The notes under the pieces were generated by a model. The model had not been told where the DNA came from. It did not search any database and saw nothing but the letters and a program-made list of their open reading frames with translations. Both the position numbers and the translations under genes were made by a program. Positions 44,331 to 55,047 of a DNA stretch of 64,000 bases are shown here, one piece after another (the first letter of the stretch is position 1; every line of letters begins with the position of its first letter). The stretch is taken from the NCBI GenBank assembly GCA_011947345.1, contig JAAVTG010000222.1, forward strand, positions 1-64,000, in the 5' to 3' direction. The stretch comes from Phytophthora quininea (lineage: Eukaryota; Oomycota; Peronosporomycetes; Peronosporales; Peronosporaceae).

Positions 44331-47300
44331 TCATACAGTGAGGTCTTCGATGCCCGACGAGCTGCAGCGCTCGATCCGCCAGTCGCGATCATCCGTTGGA
44401 GAGAAGGAGTGGAGAGGGTACGAGGTGGTGGACGACGCCATCGGAGATCTGCCCACGAAGTTGGTTGCTGCAGACACCTCGAGGTTGTGCTGCGGGTGCG
44501 TGCTCACGAGCTTGTCCATGGCTTGTCGCATGAGTCGGATCGCAGCCTCCTTGGACGGGTCGCTCGCTCCTCGCTCTTGTAGGATACGAAGCACGTTTTC
44601 GTGGCTTTGAATGGAGATCAGTAGCGCTTCCGAGAATGCAGCCATGTCGATGTCGCCCAGATCGAGGTCGCCTACGGGAGTCGCCACGAAGTTGGCCAGA
44701 TACACGTCGTGCAGCACTAGCACGTCGGCGAGTTCCGGGTACTGGTACCGGAACGAGTCAGCAGCTACAAAGTGCTCGGGGTCCCACCGCGGCCATGACT
44801 TTGCCGCAGCTGCCGCCTTCACCTTCGTCAACTCGTGTGTGATGCAGTTTTGTAGTCGCCGCCGCATACTGATGGTCCAGACAAGAGTTGCCGTGCTAAT
44901 ATCTTCAGTGGTTTGCAGTTCAAGGATGAATTGATCGGGTGACGCACGTAATATCTACAAAGCCACCGCAAGGTTAGTGGGTCTGTAACAGGACATCATT
45001 GCAGTGGGCATACCCGAACGAAGCTTGGTGTTAGAAGTTGGTGTAGAACTTGCGTTGGTAGCGATGCCACTGCAGCATTGCTTGACCCCAAACATGCGCG
45101 TAAGACAAGTGCAGCACTTCGAATCGCACCGAAAAAGCGCGAGGGTTTGCGCTGCAAATCCTCCGTTGCGATGACGTCACCGTTGCTACTCTTTTCACTG
45201 GAGGAGCTGCTTGTTGTATCTCCTTCTGCTTTCTTATCTTCATTATCACCGGTATTCTTTACAGTCACACTCGGAGGCGACACTTTATCAAGCTCTTCAG
45301 CAGGGCAGAATATCACAGTGTCCAAAAGCGACAACAGCCCACCTGCAGCCACTACCATCGTCCGTAGCTCAACGAAGTGGCACAGCCCACCAAGACAACT
45401 CAAACACACGCTAGTTGCATCAATATCTGCGTACTGCATGATCATCTCGCGCGATGAAAGCTCGAGCAGCGCAGTCACAACGCCGTGATTCTTCGTGATG
45501 GCTCGAATTCCGGCCGAATGCTGCTTTGCTAGAATGGACAACACGTCAGTCGAGCGATATAGAAGCATGCGAGCCATATTCTGGGAATTGTTTCCTCGTC
45601 GCTGAGGGCCAAGAAGTTCCACAGCGGACAGCAACTGCTGATACGCTGGACTGCGCATCCTCTCCAGAGCATCGGCTATCGTATTCAGACCCTTCTCTTC
45701 AAGAAAACGCGGCATGCCGCCGTATTAACGCTGTGCTCATCGGAGATGGATAAAATGATCACGAACAATTCCAACGATAGGATCCCACGGATTTGGTCGA
45801 CCTCACTGAGCATCGATCGCCGAAGGGGAGACATCAATGCGTCATAGTATTCTGCCTTAATTTTGACATCAGCACAATGCGATGGCACGAGCCGAGCCAA
45901 AGCTTTGAGAATCAGTACTTGCACCTCCCAAGGCTCTGCTGCACAGGACCCACCGCTACTCCCAGAAGATAAACTTGATATCGGCGGTGATGGTAATGGC
46001 CCCGTGCTTCCACTCCCAACATAACCTGATTTCCTGCGGCCTAGTACGACAAGTTCGTCGAATAGAGCGTTGATGAGCTCAGTGTACATTTCGGATGTCC
46101 AGCTGTTCAGAAACTCGCCATCGCCCTCAATGTAAGACCGCAAGAAGATGTTACCAATAAAGAGATCATCGTCATCGTAGTGGTGGTCGGCATCGTCATC
46201 AACTAAAGTATTCCATGATGCAGTCGAACTCGAAGACGTATTGTCACTCGAACCCAAGTACTTGTGCTTCAAATATCGATACAATCGCACGCGTTGCTTT
46301 CCGCCCCAATTGACATCTGCAGCTCGCTTTTGAGAAGCATTAAACACATTCGTGAAGACTTCTGCAGTTGACGAGATCAGGAGGCGTCCCATTCCACATC
46401 CACCAAAGCCAAGCGCCTCGTTCAATATATTATTGAACTCACTGGATGACTCTGCGATATTAGACTTTATACCATGAGCAAATGTTGGACGCACAGTGAT
46501 TTCTTTAAGAAACTCCGCGGCGGCCACACACATGCCCATGCCCTTTGGATCGCAACTTGCCAGTAAGACATACACGAGGGTCAGTGATCTCCAGTTGCTA
46601 TCCTTTATTGGGTTTACGTGCGACGACAAGGACGATGATTGGAGAGGCGAGGAAGCCGACGATGAATAACTGTTTGCTCCACTTGCGGGGCTATTGTCTT
46701 GTTGTCCAATAGCTCTAATTGCTTTAACACAAAAAGCAATCGAGTAATTGTAACGTGATCCAGTGTCTCCACAGCCAGTAAACGACACAGGAACACCCGC
46801 TTGGGCAGAATTACTCGAAGCACGAACTTGGCTCGTCGAATAATCGAGAGCAGCAACGAAATCCCGGCCCGAATTAATGCGTCGTGGCTATTGATCACAG
46901 AAACAGCCTCATCCTCCGGTTCGGCTAGATGCATCTCGCCATCTTCATCCTCGTCAAGGGAGCTGACAGAGTCGCTAACAGTATCGGATCCGCAAGTACT
47001 TCGACAACGGCACGCGTTAAGTTGATGCAAAGCTGGTTAAAGCTATCGGAAGGCGTGTATCGCGTTGTGATAATAGCAGTGGTGAGGAGCAAAAACACTC
47101 TCTGACAAATGCTGTAGGGTGGTTGATGTGATCACACAGCAGTCTCAGAACGTGCTGGACAGGTAGTTGGCCATGAAATATCATCGCATAACGTTTAATC
47201 ACCAAACGAAGACACCTGACACAGAGTAGAGCTGCCTTCTCATCATGCTCGACTGCTAGTTGATCTGACAGGTGCCAAGCCAGTACAATCGGCTCCGTGA

Positions 47301-48981
47301 TCTCATACTTTGACGAAACGTCCACCAGTTCTGGGATGAGATGCTCGATAAAGTAGCCGTTCACCACCAATTCAGAGTGTATGGACGGGTACTCCACGTA
47401 AAACATTTCGTGATCCCAGCGAACAAGATGTCCAGATGAATCTGATTTCTCCTCGGCAGCAATACTTCGTCTCCGTTGCTCGAGTTCATCAATCTCTGCG
47501 CGTAGTGCCTGCCGCAGCTCGGTACGCATTGTTTCACGCCACACAAGCTGCGGAGTTTCGTGCGTGCTTCGAACAGATTCAATTATTTCTCGCCAGTGCT
47601 CACCTTGCTCGCGTGCGTCACCAAGCCACCGTTCAAAGGCTCCACCACCTAGATTCATCGCATTATACGCAAGTGTTACCATTCGGTTGCGTTTAGTTTC
47701 CGCATATCCGTTCGCTGGAGAAATATTCGGTGCAGGAATGGATGTTCGTCTCGGTGGATCGAAGTCCAACGAAAAATGCGGCAGAGTACGCACACTGCGA
47801 GCTCCGGGTACAAACTTGGCAAGAGCTGCAGAAGTAGGTGAAGCCGTCGTATGCTGTGGTTTGTGATCCTTTTGCGTCTCTGTCGGGAGGAATAACTCTA
47901 CGGGAAACATGCGATTCATCATCTTCTTGGATCGCGTGTTGCCAGTACAAAATACTTCAATCAAGTCCACGCATAAAGCTCGCACATCGTGATCTTCTTC
48001 AAACCCTGCTGTGTCACTTTGATTCTCTGGCTCTGCGTCTTCTTGTACTGCAGTTTCAAGCGCATACAGCAGTGCTCCATATTCCCGCGCTGACTCCTGC
48101 AGCTCATGCACCTGATTCAGGTCAACAATACAAAACAGCTCCTTCACCAATTCAACAGCAAGACGCAACACATCGTGCTTGTCGTCGTGGCAATGGCACA
48201 GCTCCAGCAACGCCACACGCGCGTTCATCAGTGCACCCACAGCTTGTGAGCACGTCAACATATCTGTAGCAGATCTCCGCGATACCAGCGTCAAGTGGAA
48301 GAGCTTCAATACACCAACCAAAACAGCCCCAGCGTCCCCCGACTGCTCTTTCATAATGACAGCCCCGTATTGCACCACCAGCGAGCGTAGCACTTCAAAC
48401 CCTCCAGCATCTCCAAAATTCCTGCGGTTTGCTGCCTCGCTCCGCTCCGCTATTTTATCGCCAGCTTCAAAGCCCGGACAGGGAGACAGCATCATCTCCA
48501 GCGTCTCCAACGCTGACAGCACCACTCTGGAGGACGAACGCTGCAGACATGAGAGAAAAGGCTTCATGGAGCACTTGGCGCAGAGCTTGTAGAGCTCCCG
48601 CCAGCGGATGATTCGGCGGAAGCTCATGAGGATCAAGTCTGTCATGTCTCGGCCGGCATTGCGCTGCGCCTGCTCCGTCTGGTCCTTGAGCAGCGTGTGC
48701 ACCACGTCAAACAGTCGCCGCTCCTTAATGTCCACGCCCGTGACGCTGCTGGCGAGGCTTGCATCGACCGTGACTGGCAGCTGCAGAGTATATACAAAGT
48801 AGTGTTAAATAACATTTTGATTTACATAAGTTGTAGATTTGTTGACTGCACTTACCTCGCTTGGGAACAAGGCGCAGAAGGTGCGCAGCACTTCCTCGAG
48901 CTCCGTGTTGCCGACGCCGCGCCGCAGCACCAGCACGTCGCGCAGCGCGCTCTTCTGCTGCAAGGAGCCGGCCTGCCCCAT
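44331..48981 (-). CDS. RME-8/DNAJC13/GRV2-like ARM-repeat endocytic protein
   Basis: Exon 1 is 48981-48856 (42 codons, MGQAGSLQQKS to CALFPSE). A 75-nt intron follows, then a long exon from 48780; another 59-nt intron lies at 45013-44955. Helical ARM-like sequence is punctuated by blocks typical of RME-8. These are a KKMMNRMFPVELFL-like segment, then TPQLVWRETMRTELRQALRAE, and three copies of the beta-rich pattern ExxVNGYFIEHLIPE, DDLFIGNIFLRSYIE and ADVLVLHDVYLANFVATP. RME-8 acts on endosomes in retromer/WASH sorting. The usual N-terminal PH-like region is shorter and I do not see a J domain or GYF module. Frame breaks lie near 47.1, 47.0, 46.8 and 45.7 kb. Assignment is by motif order, so moderate confidence. 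Confidence 0.55.
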
Positions 48982-49623
48982 ACGCACTGGGAAGGTCTAG
49001 CTGGATATCGGGTTGTGGACACGATAAAAGGGTTTTGCCAGAAACCTGATTTGGCGAATGGGTGCATCGGAGGACTGGCGACGAAGCGCAGGCTTTGGGC
49101 AAGAGCTCGCGCACCTGTCCGCTGCTTAAAACGAGAGTCTGTAGCTGACTTCTGTTCAAGACAGCGACATCAGCCACGCCGATGTTCCAGCAGCAATACA
49201 ATATCACCACCAGAGCTTGTGGCGTGGTCAGAACGCTGTGTTTCAACAAGTCGGACGCGATGCAGATCAACAACACGCAATAACTCGAGCTTTTAGCTGG
49301 TGGAACTCGTGTCAGCGTGATTGTAGCAGCCGTGTTTAGTGCTGAGGTGGTCAACAAGAGCTCCAGGCTGCGAATGAGCAGACCAGTTGTACAGCCATGA
49401 CGCGCAACGGCGACGTGGCAGGCGCTACGTCATCGCGTCCGCACACTTTCCCGTTTTACGACGCACATTTCCACAGACACGATGCCATTTGCAGTCGTTT
49501 GTAAGACATCGGAAACTGGAAAAAGAGCTTGAAGTGCACGTCCGAAATGATGCGCGCAGTCGCCTGAAGATCTTGCATCACAACTCAATCCACCGCCGAA
49601 GAAGCACAGCCAGCCAAGCAGCC

Positions 49624-50222
49624 ATGACCAAGATCGCCATCGTCATCTACTCCATGTACGGCCACGTCGCCACGCTGGCCGAGAGCGTCAAGGCCGGCGT
49701 AGAGTCCGTCGGCGACGTGGACGTCACCATTCTGCAGGTGGCCGAGACGCTGCCCGAGGTGGTTCTCGAGAAGATGCACGCGCCCCCAAGAAAGACTACC
49801 CGATCGTCACGCCCGAGCAGCTGACTGAGTTCGACGGCATCTTGTGGGGCATGCCCACGCGGTTCGGTATGATGCCGGCGCAGGTCAAGGCCTTCTTCGA
49901 CGCCTGCGGTGGCCTCTGGGCCAAGGGCGCACTGGTCGGCAAGACCACCGGCATCTTCTTCAGCTGCGGCAGCCAAGGCGGCGGCAACGAGTCCACAGCC
50001 ATGAACACATCGACCTTCTTCGTCCACCACGGCATGACCTTTGTGCCGCTGGGCGTGCGTGCCCGGCACTTGCACACGCTCGACGAAGTGGTCGGTGGCG
50101 GCAAGTGGGGCGCCGGTACTTATGCCGGTACGGGTGACCGTCAACCGACGGAGCGCGAGCTGGGCACGGCCAAGATCCAGGGAGAGAGCTTTGCGGAGAT
50201 CACCAAGAAGTTGTTCCCGTAG
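49624..50222 (+). CDS. WrbA-type NAD(P)H:quinone oxidoreductase
   Basis: About 199 residues. The N-terminus MTKIAIVIYSMYGHVATLAE is the flavodoxin-like FMN phosphate-binding loop. Then come FDGILWGMPTRFGMMPAQVK, ALVGKTTGIFFSCGSQGGG and the conserved histidine region STFFVHHGMTFVPLG, the landmarks of WrbA/type IV NQO. The enzyme reduces quinones by two electrons and so protects against redox cycling. One base is missing in CCCCC 49783-49787, which splits the frame between HAPP and KKDYPIVTPEQL. The start is in a GCCATGACC context. It is divergent from the RME-8-like gene (642 bp) and convergent with the protease at 50775. No signal peptide; cytosolic. Confidence 0.9.
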
Positions 50223-50774
50223 AATGCTATGCAGCTCCCGTCGTAGTGACACCATTGGAATTTAGTGTAAACCAGCTCGAAGCTAGACCGTGCTGTAAGT
50301 ACGGAGAGAGTACATGCAGATGATACTTTCTTCTCCCTTGTTGGTGGCTTATCGCAGCATGAGCTAAAGTGAACTGTAAGATCGGCAGTACTTTGAGGCA
50401 AGCACATCGTCGTTTTCGTTAAATGTGATTATGATTCTGTAGCAGATTGGTTGGTGCCGATTCTCGAGCACGACGCTGTCAGCAAGAATGCTTTTTATTT
50501 TTGCTGTGTACATGTAGGTGAATTTGCATGGAGAGTGTCAGCTGCTTTCAGTTGATGACCCCATAGTTTCAAAATGCCCCGAGATAAGCTTTTTCATGAA
50601 ATTTAGCAAAGTCTGTTGCAGACAATTCAGATCCTGTTTGACTCTCAGCATTCGTTGATACCGCTCAATGTGCTGGTAAATGTTGAAGACAAATGCAACC
50701 TAGCACGGCTCCTCGCATTCCCAAAACTTTTGAGTAATTTATTCACGTATACACTGTAAACAGATCGACACCAT
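50223..50774. other. Convergent intergenic region
   Basis: No gene recognised. It holds the 3' flanks of the WrbA-like gene and protease 1. Confidence 0.5.
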
Positions 50775-52747
50775 CTACTTTTCGTCCTCGTCTTCATCCT
50801 CTTCGTCGCTATCCTCGCCGTTCTCAGCTTTCGACGCCTCTTCTTCGTCTTCTTCCTCTTGGTCTTGCGCGTCTTCTTCGGCCTCTTCTTCGCCCTCGGA
50901 ATCAGAGTCCGAATCCGACGAGTTCTCTTCGTCTTCCTCCTCTTCTTGCTCCTCTTTGCCATCTTCCTCATCTTTAACCTTTTTCAGCTCCTCGTCTTCA
51001 TCCTGTTCTTCTTCAGCTTCATCCTCTTCCTCCTCTTCTTCAGCCTCTTCTTCCTCTTTCTCAGCAGTAGCCTTCGCATCCTCGGCATCCTCAAGCTCTT
51101 CCTCGTCACCTGACTTCTTGGCCTCCTTAATGTCATGGTCAGCCTCGGTTTCTTTCTGCTTGGCAACGGCCTTGGCCTTCTTAGCTTTCTCCATATCTTG
51201 TTCAACTTCTGCCTCCTGTTTCTTTTGCCAGGTTTGACATCCTTGACCTTTTTCAGTTCTTCTTCTTCATCTTGCTCTTCTTCAGCTTCATCCTCTTCTT
51301 CCTCCTCCTCAGCCTCTTCTTCCTCTTTCTCAGCAGTAGCCTTCGCATCCTCGGCATCCTCAAGCTCTTCCTCGTCGCCTGACTTCTTGGCCTCCTTGAT
51401 GTCATCGTCAGCCTCGGCTTCTTTCTGCTTGGCAACGGCCTTGGCCTTCTTAGCTTTCTCCATGTCTTGTTCAACTTCCTGCTCATTGATCGCCGTTAGT
51501 CGCCGACGAACGCGACGAACAGTGCAGCCTTTGCCGCCAGACGTCGTGGGCGCACTTGTGACTGGGGCCTCTGTAGCTGGCGCCTCCGTGTTGACAGTAG
51601 GAGCAGGGGTCACTGCTTGATCGGTGCTGGAGCCAGACGAAGTGGTCTGTCCGGAGCCAGAGCTAGTCGTAGTTGGAGCCTCAGTGCCTGCGGATGAGGA
51701 ATCAGTCGAAGAGGTTCCAGTGCTCGAACTTGTAGTCGTCGGGGAACCAGAGCTGGAGCTGGTCGTTGTGGAGCCAGCGGTAGACGATGCCGTCGACGAA
51801 GCTGTAGTGGATCCAGAAGCAGGGGTGGTGGAGTCCGTTGATCCCGCAGCAGAAGTAGAAGTAGAAGTTGCTGTGGACGACGCCGTCGAACCCGATCCCG
51901 CAGTGCTGTCTGCGAAGTTGCTACCGGTGCCACCGGCCAGAATATCTTTAATGTAGTCCATCACGTACGTAATACGCGTGTACACGCCAGCGTGCACACC
52001 GCACTTGCCGCCCCAGCTCACAAAGCCCACTAGAATATCATCAGGGGCAAGAAGCGGCCCCCGAGTCACCATTGCAGGAATCCTTGCCGCCACCGTTTCC
52101 TGCGCACATCATGCTTTCCGTGATGCGGTTGCTGTACTGCTTGTTGCACTCGGCGTTGGTGATGATTTCCACGTTCACCTCCTGCAGCGTTTTGCTCTCG
52201 CTGCCACTCTCCGTCAGCCCCCACCCAAGAACGGTCGCCACGGTGCCGACCTTATTGTCCGAGCCATCAGCCGCACAGAGTTTGGCCGTAGTGGCCGTCG
52301 ACGGCGTCGCCAGCTTGAGCAGACCAACATCGTACAGATGCGTCTTCTGGACGTACTTTGGGTGCTGGAAACCCTTCTCCACCTTAATCTCCTCGCCCTT
52401 GGAGCCCGAGCCGAACTCGGAGCCGATCACAGCGATGATGCTAAACTCGTCCGTCTTGATGCAGTGGCCCGCCGTCAGAATGTACTCCTTGTCGATAAGC
52501 GTGCCGCCGCAAAGGTCTCGTCCAGTCCGTCGAAGCGCAGACTGACCGTGTACGGGTAGTCCTTGATGCTGGCCTCAGAGCCGCCGTAGATGCGGTTCTC
52601 CTCGTTCACCGTCAGGCCGGTGCTCTCCTTTGAGTTGGTCGACGTGTTGGACGGCGGCGCCGTGGTGGCCATGGAATCTGAAAATGAGTAGCCGTGGACG
52701 GCCGCCACCATGGCGGACGCGAACGAGACGAGCGTTGCAACCTTCAT
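50775..52747 (-). CDS. Secreted trypsin-like protease 1 with acidic repeat tail
   Basis: A signal peptide (MKVATLVSFASAMVAAVHG) leads to a propeptide ending ENRIYGGSEA, then an S1 domain. The triad His is in TAGHC, the Asp in LYDVGLLKL, the Ser in GDSGG; Asp189 before SCNGDSGG predicts cleavage after Arg/Lys. A long Ser/Thr-rich mucin-like tail follows, then a Cys/Arg bridge (GGKGCTVRRVRRRL). Last come two tandem ~90-residue copies of a Lys/Glu charged helix and a very acidic end (SDSDSDSEGEEE, EDEDEDEK). One-base deletions at AAA 52511-52513, CCCCC 52058-52062 and TTT 51233-51235 (plus-strand coordinates) break the frame; each is repaired by one base. It is a sister of the protease at 53235. 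The acidic tail is unusual for S1 proteases. Confidence 0.85.
50951..51490 (-). repeat. Tandem ~270-bp repeat encoding acidic helix
   Basis: Copy 1 starts MEKAKKAKAVAKQKEAEADD at 51463 and copy 2 starts MEKAKKAKAVAKQKETEADH at 51194. The 269-bp offset becomes 270 bp (90 codons) once the probable missing base at 51233 is counted. The copies are almost identical, so the duplication is recent. Confidence 0.85.
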
Positions 52748-53234
52748 GGCTCGAAACAGTAGAGATTAACGCAGCAAATAGCAGTCCCACGAGAGGCTGA
52801 TGTCGAGCGTAGGGAAAGCCAAAGTGACATGCAGAGGAGCGTCCGCCATGGCGTCGAGAGGGGGCAACTGGTCTCCGCAACTCGCCAGCCGAAAAGCTGG
52901 AGACACAAAAGATTATGTAACGGTAGACCCTAATCACGTTTTGATTCGATAAGAAAGTCGGATGGGGACAAAATGTGTGAACGTGAGCCACCGAACGACA
53001 CTTTGGTACCACCGAAATTAGGACGCTTGCCAGAACAGCGGGTTTTGCAGATCGAATGAACAGAGAGTAGAGACCCTGCATGCTGTTCGAACGGGATGTG
53101 GACTGGTGCATTTTGCTTCATTCTCAGTCGCGGTAAGATGAACACAACTGACTGGCAGTGACTGCAACAGTTCATGGCAAACTCCACATCTATTGACCCA
53201 CAAACAAACCGACACGCAAATCTCCCAACGCTGG

Positions 53235-54344
53235 CTATCGATCAATTTGATCAGAACTTCGCTCCGCAGTCCTTCCTGCCTGAGGCGGGCCTTTTGGGGC
53301 TTTGCTCGCTGTAGGAGTTGGTGCTTCGGTAACAGCAGGAGCTGCAGTCGCCTCTGATCCGGCAGTCTGATCAGCATTTTGTGCCGCCGAGTTGGAGCTC
53401 GGACTTTCGGTCGCTGGTGACGTCGGTGCTTCTGTTGTGGGGGCCTCCGTGGTTGGTGCTTCTGTGTGCGAAGCCGACGACGACTGCTCACCGGTAGATG
53501 ACCCCGCATTGCTGTCGGCAAAGCTGCTCCCAGTGCCACCGTTCACAATATTCTTAATATAGTCCATCACGTAGGTGACCCGAGTGTACACCCCTGCATT
53601 TACTCCGCACTTGCCTCCCCAACTAACGATTCCAACGAGCACGTCGTTCGCGATCAGCGGACCTCCTGAATCGCCGTTGCACGAGTCCTTGCCGTTGCCG
53701 TTGCCAGCGCACATCATGCCGTCCGTGATGCGATCGCTGTATTCTTTATTGCACTCTGCGTTCGAGATGATTTCGACGTTCACCTCCTCCATCGCCATGC
53801 TCTGCGATCCGTTCTGAGTGAGCCCCCACCCTCTGACGGTAGCGACGGTGCCGACCTTGTTGTCGGATCCGTCTGAGGCGCACAAATCGATCGTGTTTTC
53901 GGTCGCCTTCTTCTCCAGTTTGAGAATGCCGACGTCGTACAAGTGCTCCGACTTGTTGTATCGCGGGTGCTGATAGCCCTCGATGACCTTGATCTGCTCG
54001 CCGTCTTTCGTCCCAGACTCGTAGGCCGAGCCGATCGACGCGTACACTGTGGTGCCGTCCGTCTTGACGCAGTGTCCGGCTGTCACCACGTACTGAGATG
54101 CAATGAGCGTGCCTCCGCAGTAGGTGTCGCCGCCGGCTTCGTTCTCGCGGAGACTGACAATGAACGGGAACTTGGACGCGTCAGCTTCCGAGCCGCCGTA
54201 GATCCGGTCTTCCTCGTTGGTGGTGAGACCAGTGCTGCTCTGTTCCGAGGAGCTCGTTGCTTCATTCGTCTCGCTGAACGTATACCCTGCTGTTAGGGTG
54301 GCTGCCAGGGCCGATGCCAAAACTCCCGCCGTTGCGAACTTCAT
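53235..54344 (-). CDS. Secreted trypsin-like protease 2
   Basis: An intact 369-residue frame. Signal peptide MKFATAGVLASALAATLTAG, propeptide, activation site EDRIYGGSEAD, then an S1 domain with TAGHC (His), HLYDVGILKL (Asp) and GKDSCNGDSGGP (Asp189, Ser195), so trypsin-like specificity. SWGGKCGVNAGVYTRV completes the pocket, and six or more cysteines fit disulfides. A ~100-residue Ser/Thr/Pro-rich tail with TEAPTTEAPT repeats may be O-glycosylated and could tether the enzyme to the wall. The full triad distinguishes it from Phytophthora glucanase-inhibitor proteins, which are triad-less S1 homologues. The same architecture as protease 1 points to tandem duplication. Confidence 0.92.
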   Translation of the reverse strand: MKFATAGVLASALAATLTAGYTFSETNEATSSSEQSSTGLTTNEEDRIYGGSEADASKFPFIVSLRENEAGGDTYCGGTLIASQYVVTAGHCVKTDGTTVYASIGSAYESGTKDGEQIKVIEGYQHPRYNKSEHLYDVGILKLEKKATENTIDLCASDGSDNKVGTVATVRGWGLTQNGSQSMAMEEVNVEIISNAECNKEYSDRITDGMMCAGNGNGKDSCNGDSGGPLIANDVLVGIVSWGGKCGVNAGVYTRVTYVMDYIKNIVNGGTGSSFADSNAGSSTGEQSSSASHTEAPTTEAPTTEAPTSPATESPSSNSAAQNADQTAGSEATAAPAVTEAPTPTASKAPKGPPQAGRTAERSSDQIDR

Positions 54345-55047
54345 CCTCTACTTGCTGCGTCTGCTAGAGATGTTGACGACGCCCGTGAAAATGGTAAGTG
54401 AGCGCGAGGCATCAAGGCCGCCAGCTTCTGGACTGAGGGAGAGATCGGTGCAGCGCTGCTGGATTGCCACCACGCAGCTAGCAGCCGTTGCGAAGCAAAC
54501 GCGGCATTATAGCCATGTCACGCGGACAGGAAGGTGGCTGCTGGCCGCAAGTCCGTCTGGTAAGCGGTGGACGCATGTGGCTCCGACAAGAACTCGAGCC
54601 TCTACCCGCGACGCAATGCGACTTTACCGACACGCGCTTGGCCTACTGCTGAAAACTTGGGTCGCAGTCACAGTAGTCGCCAGTCGCACGTGGCGTCGCC
54701 GCCTGTGCCATCTGCAGCGGACACGCAGCTTGTAAACTCACTCGACAAGACGCTAGTTCTTGGAGGAGGGCTACCACCACATCTGCATACCTCATTTGCC
54801 CATGGTACAGCTCCAGCTGGGCGATTCCGGAGAAGCAGGAGGGAACGTGACTGACAAGGCAACAAGCGCCTCGGATGCCAGGACGCCTCCACCCCATGAC
54901 GGTACATCCACGCGCTTCAAAGTATCTTGGCGCGCATGGAGCAATTCTCCAGCACCCCAGGCAGCTTGGCAAAAATAATGACTACCATACAGACTAGGGT
55001 TTCATCCATCATCATTTTTGAGGCCTGGAAGCCCTGACCAGGCCGAT
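54345..55047. other. Divergent promoter region, protease 2 / oligopeptidase
   Basis: About 700 bp between divergent starts. Open frames here have no recognisable domain. Confidence 0.5.

Noticed and set aside
49647..50255. 202-codon open frame antisense to the WrbA-like gene
   Set aside because: It is the high-GC shadow of a strongly conserved coding strand and has no family resemblance.
50775..54344. Glucanase inhibitor proteins (non-catalytic S1 homologues)
   Set aside because: Both genes keep His, Asp and Ser of the triad plus Asp189, so they are predicted to be active proteases.
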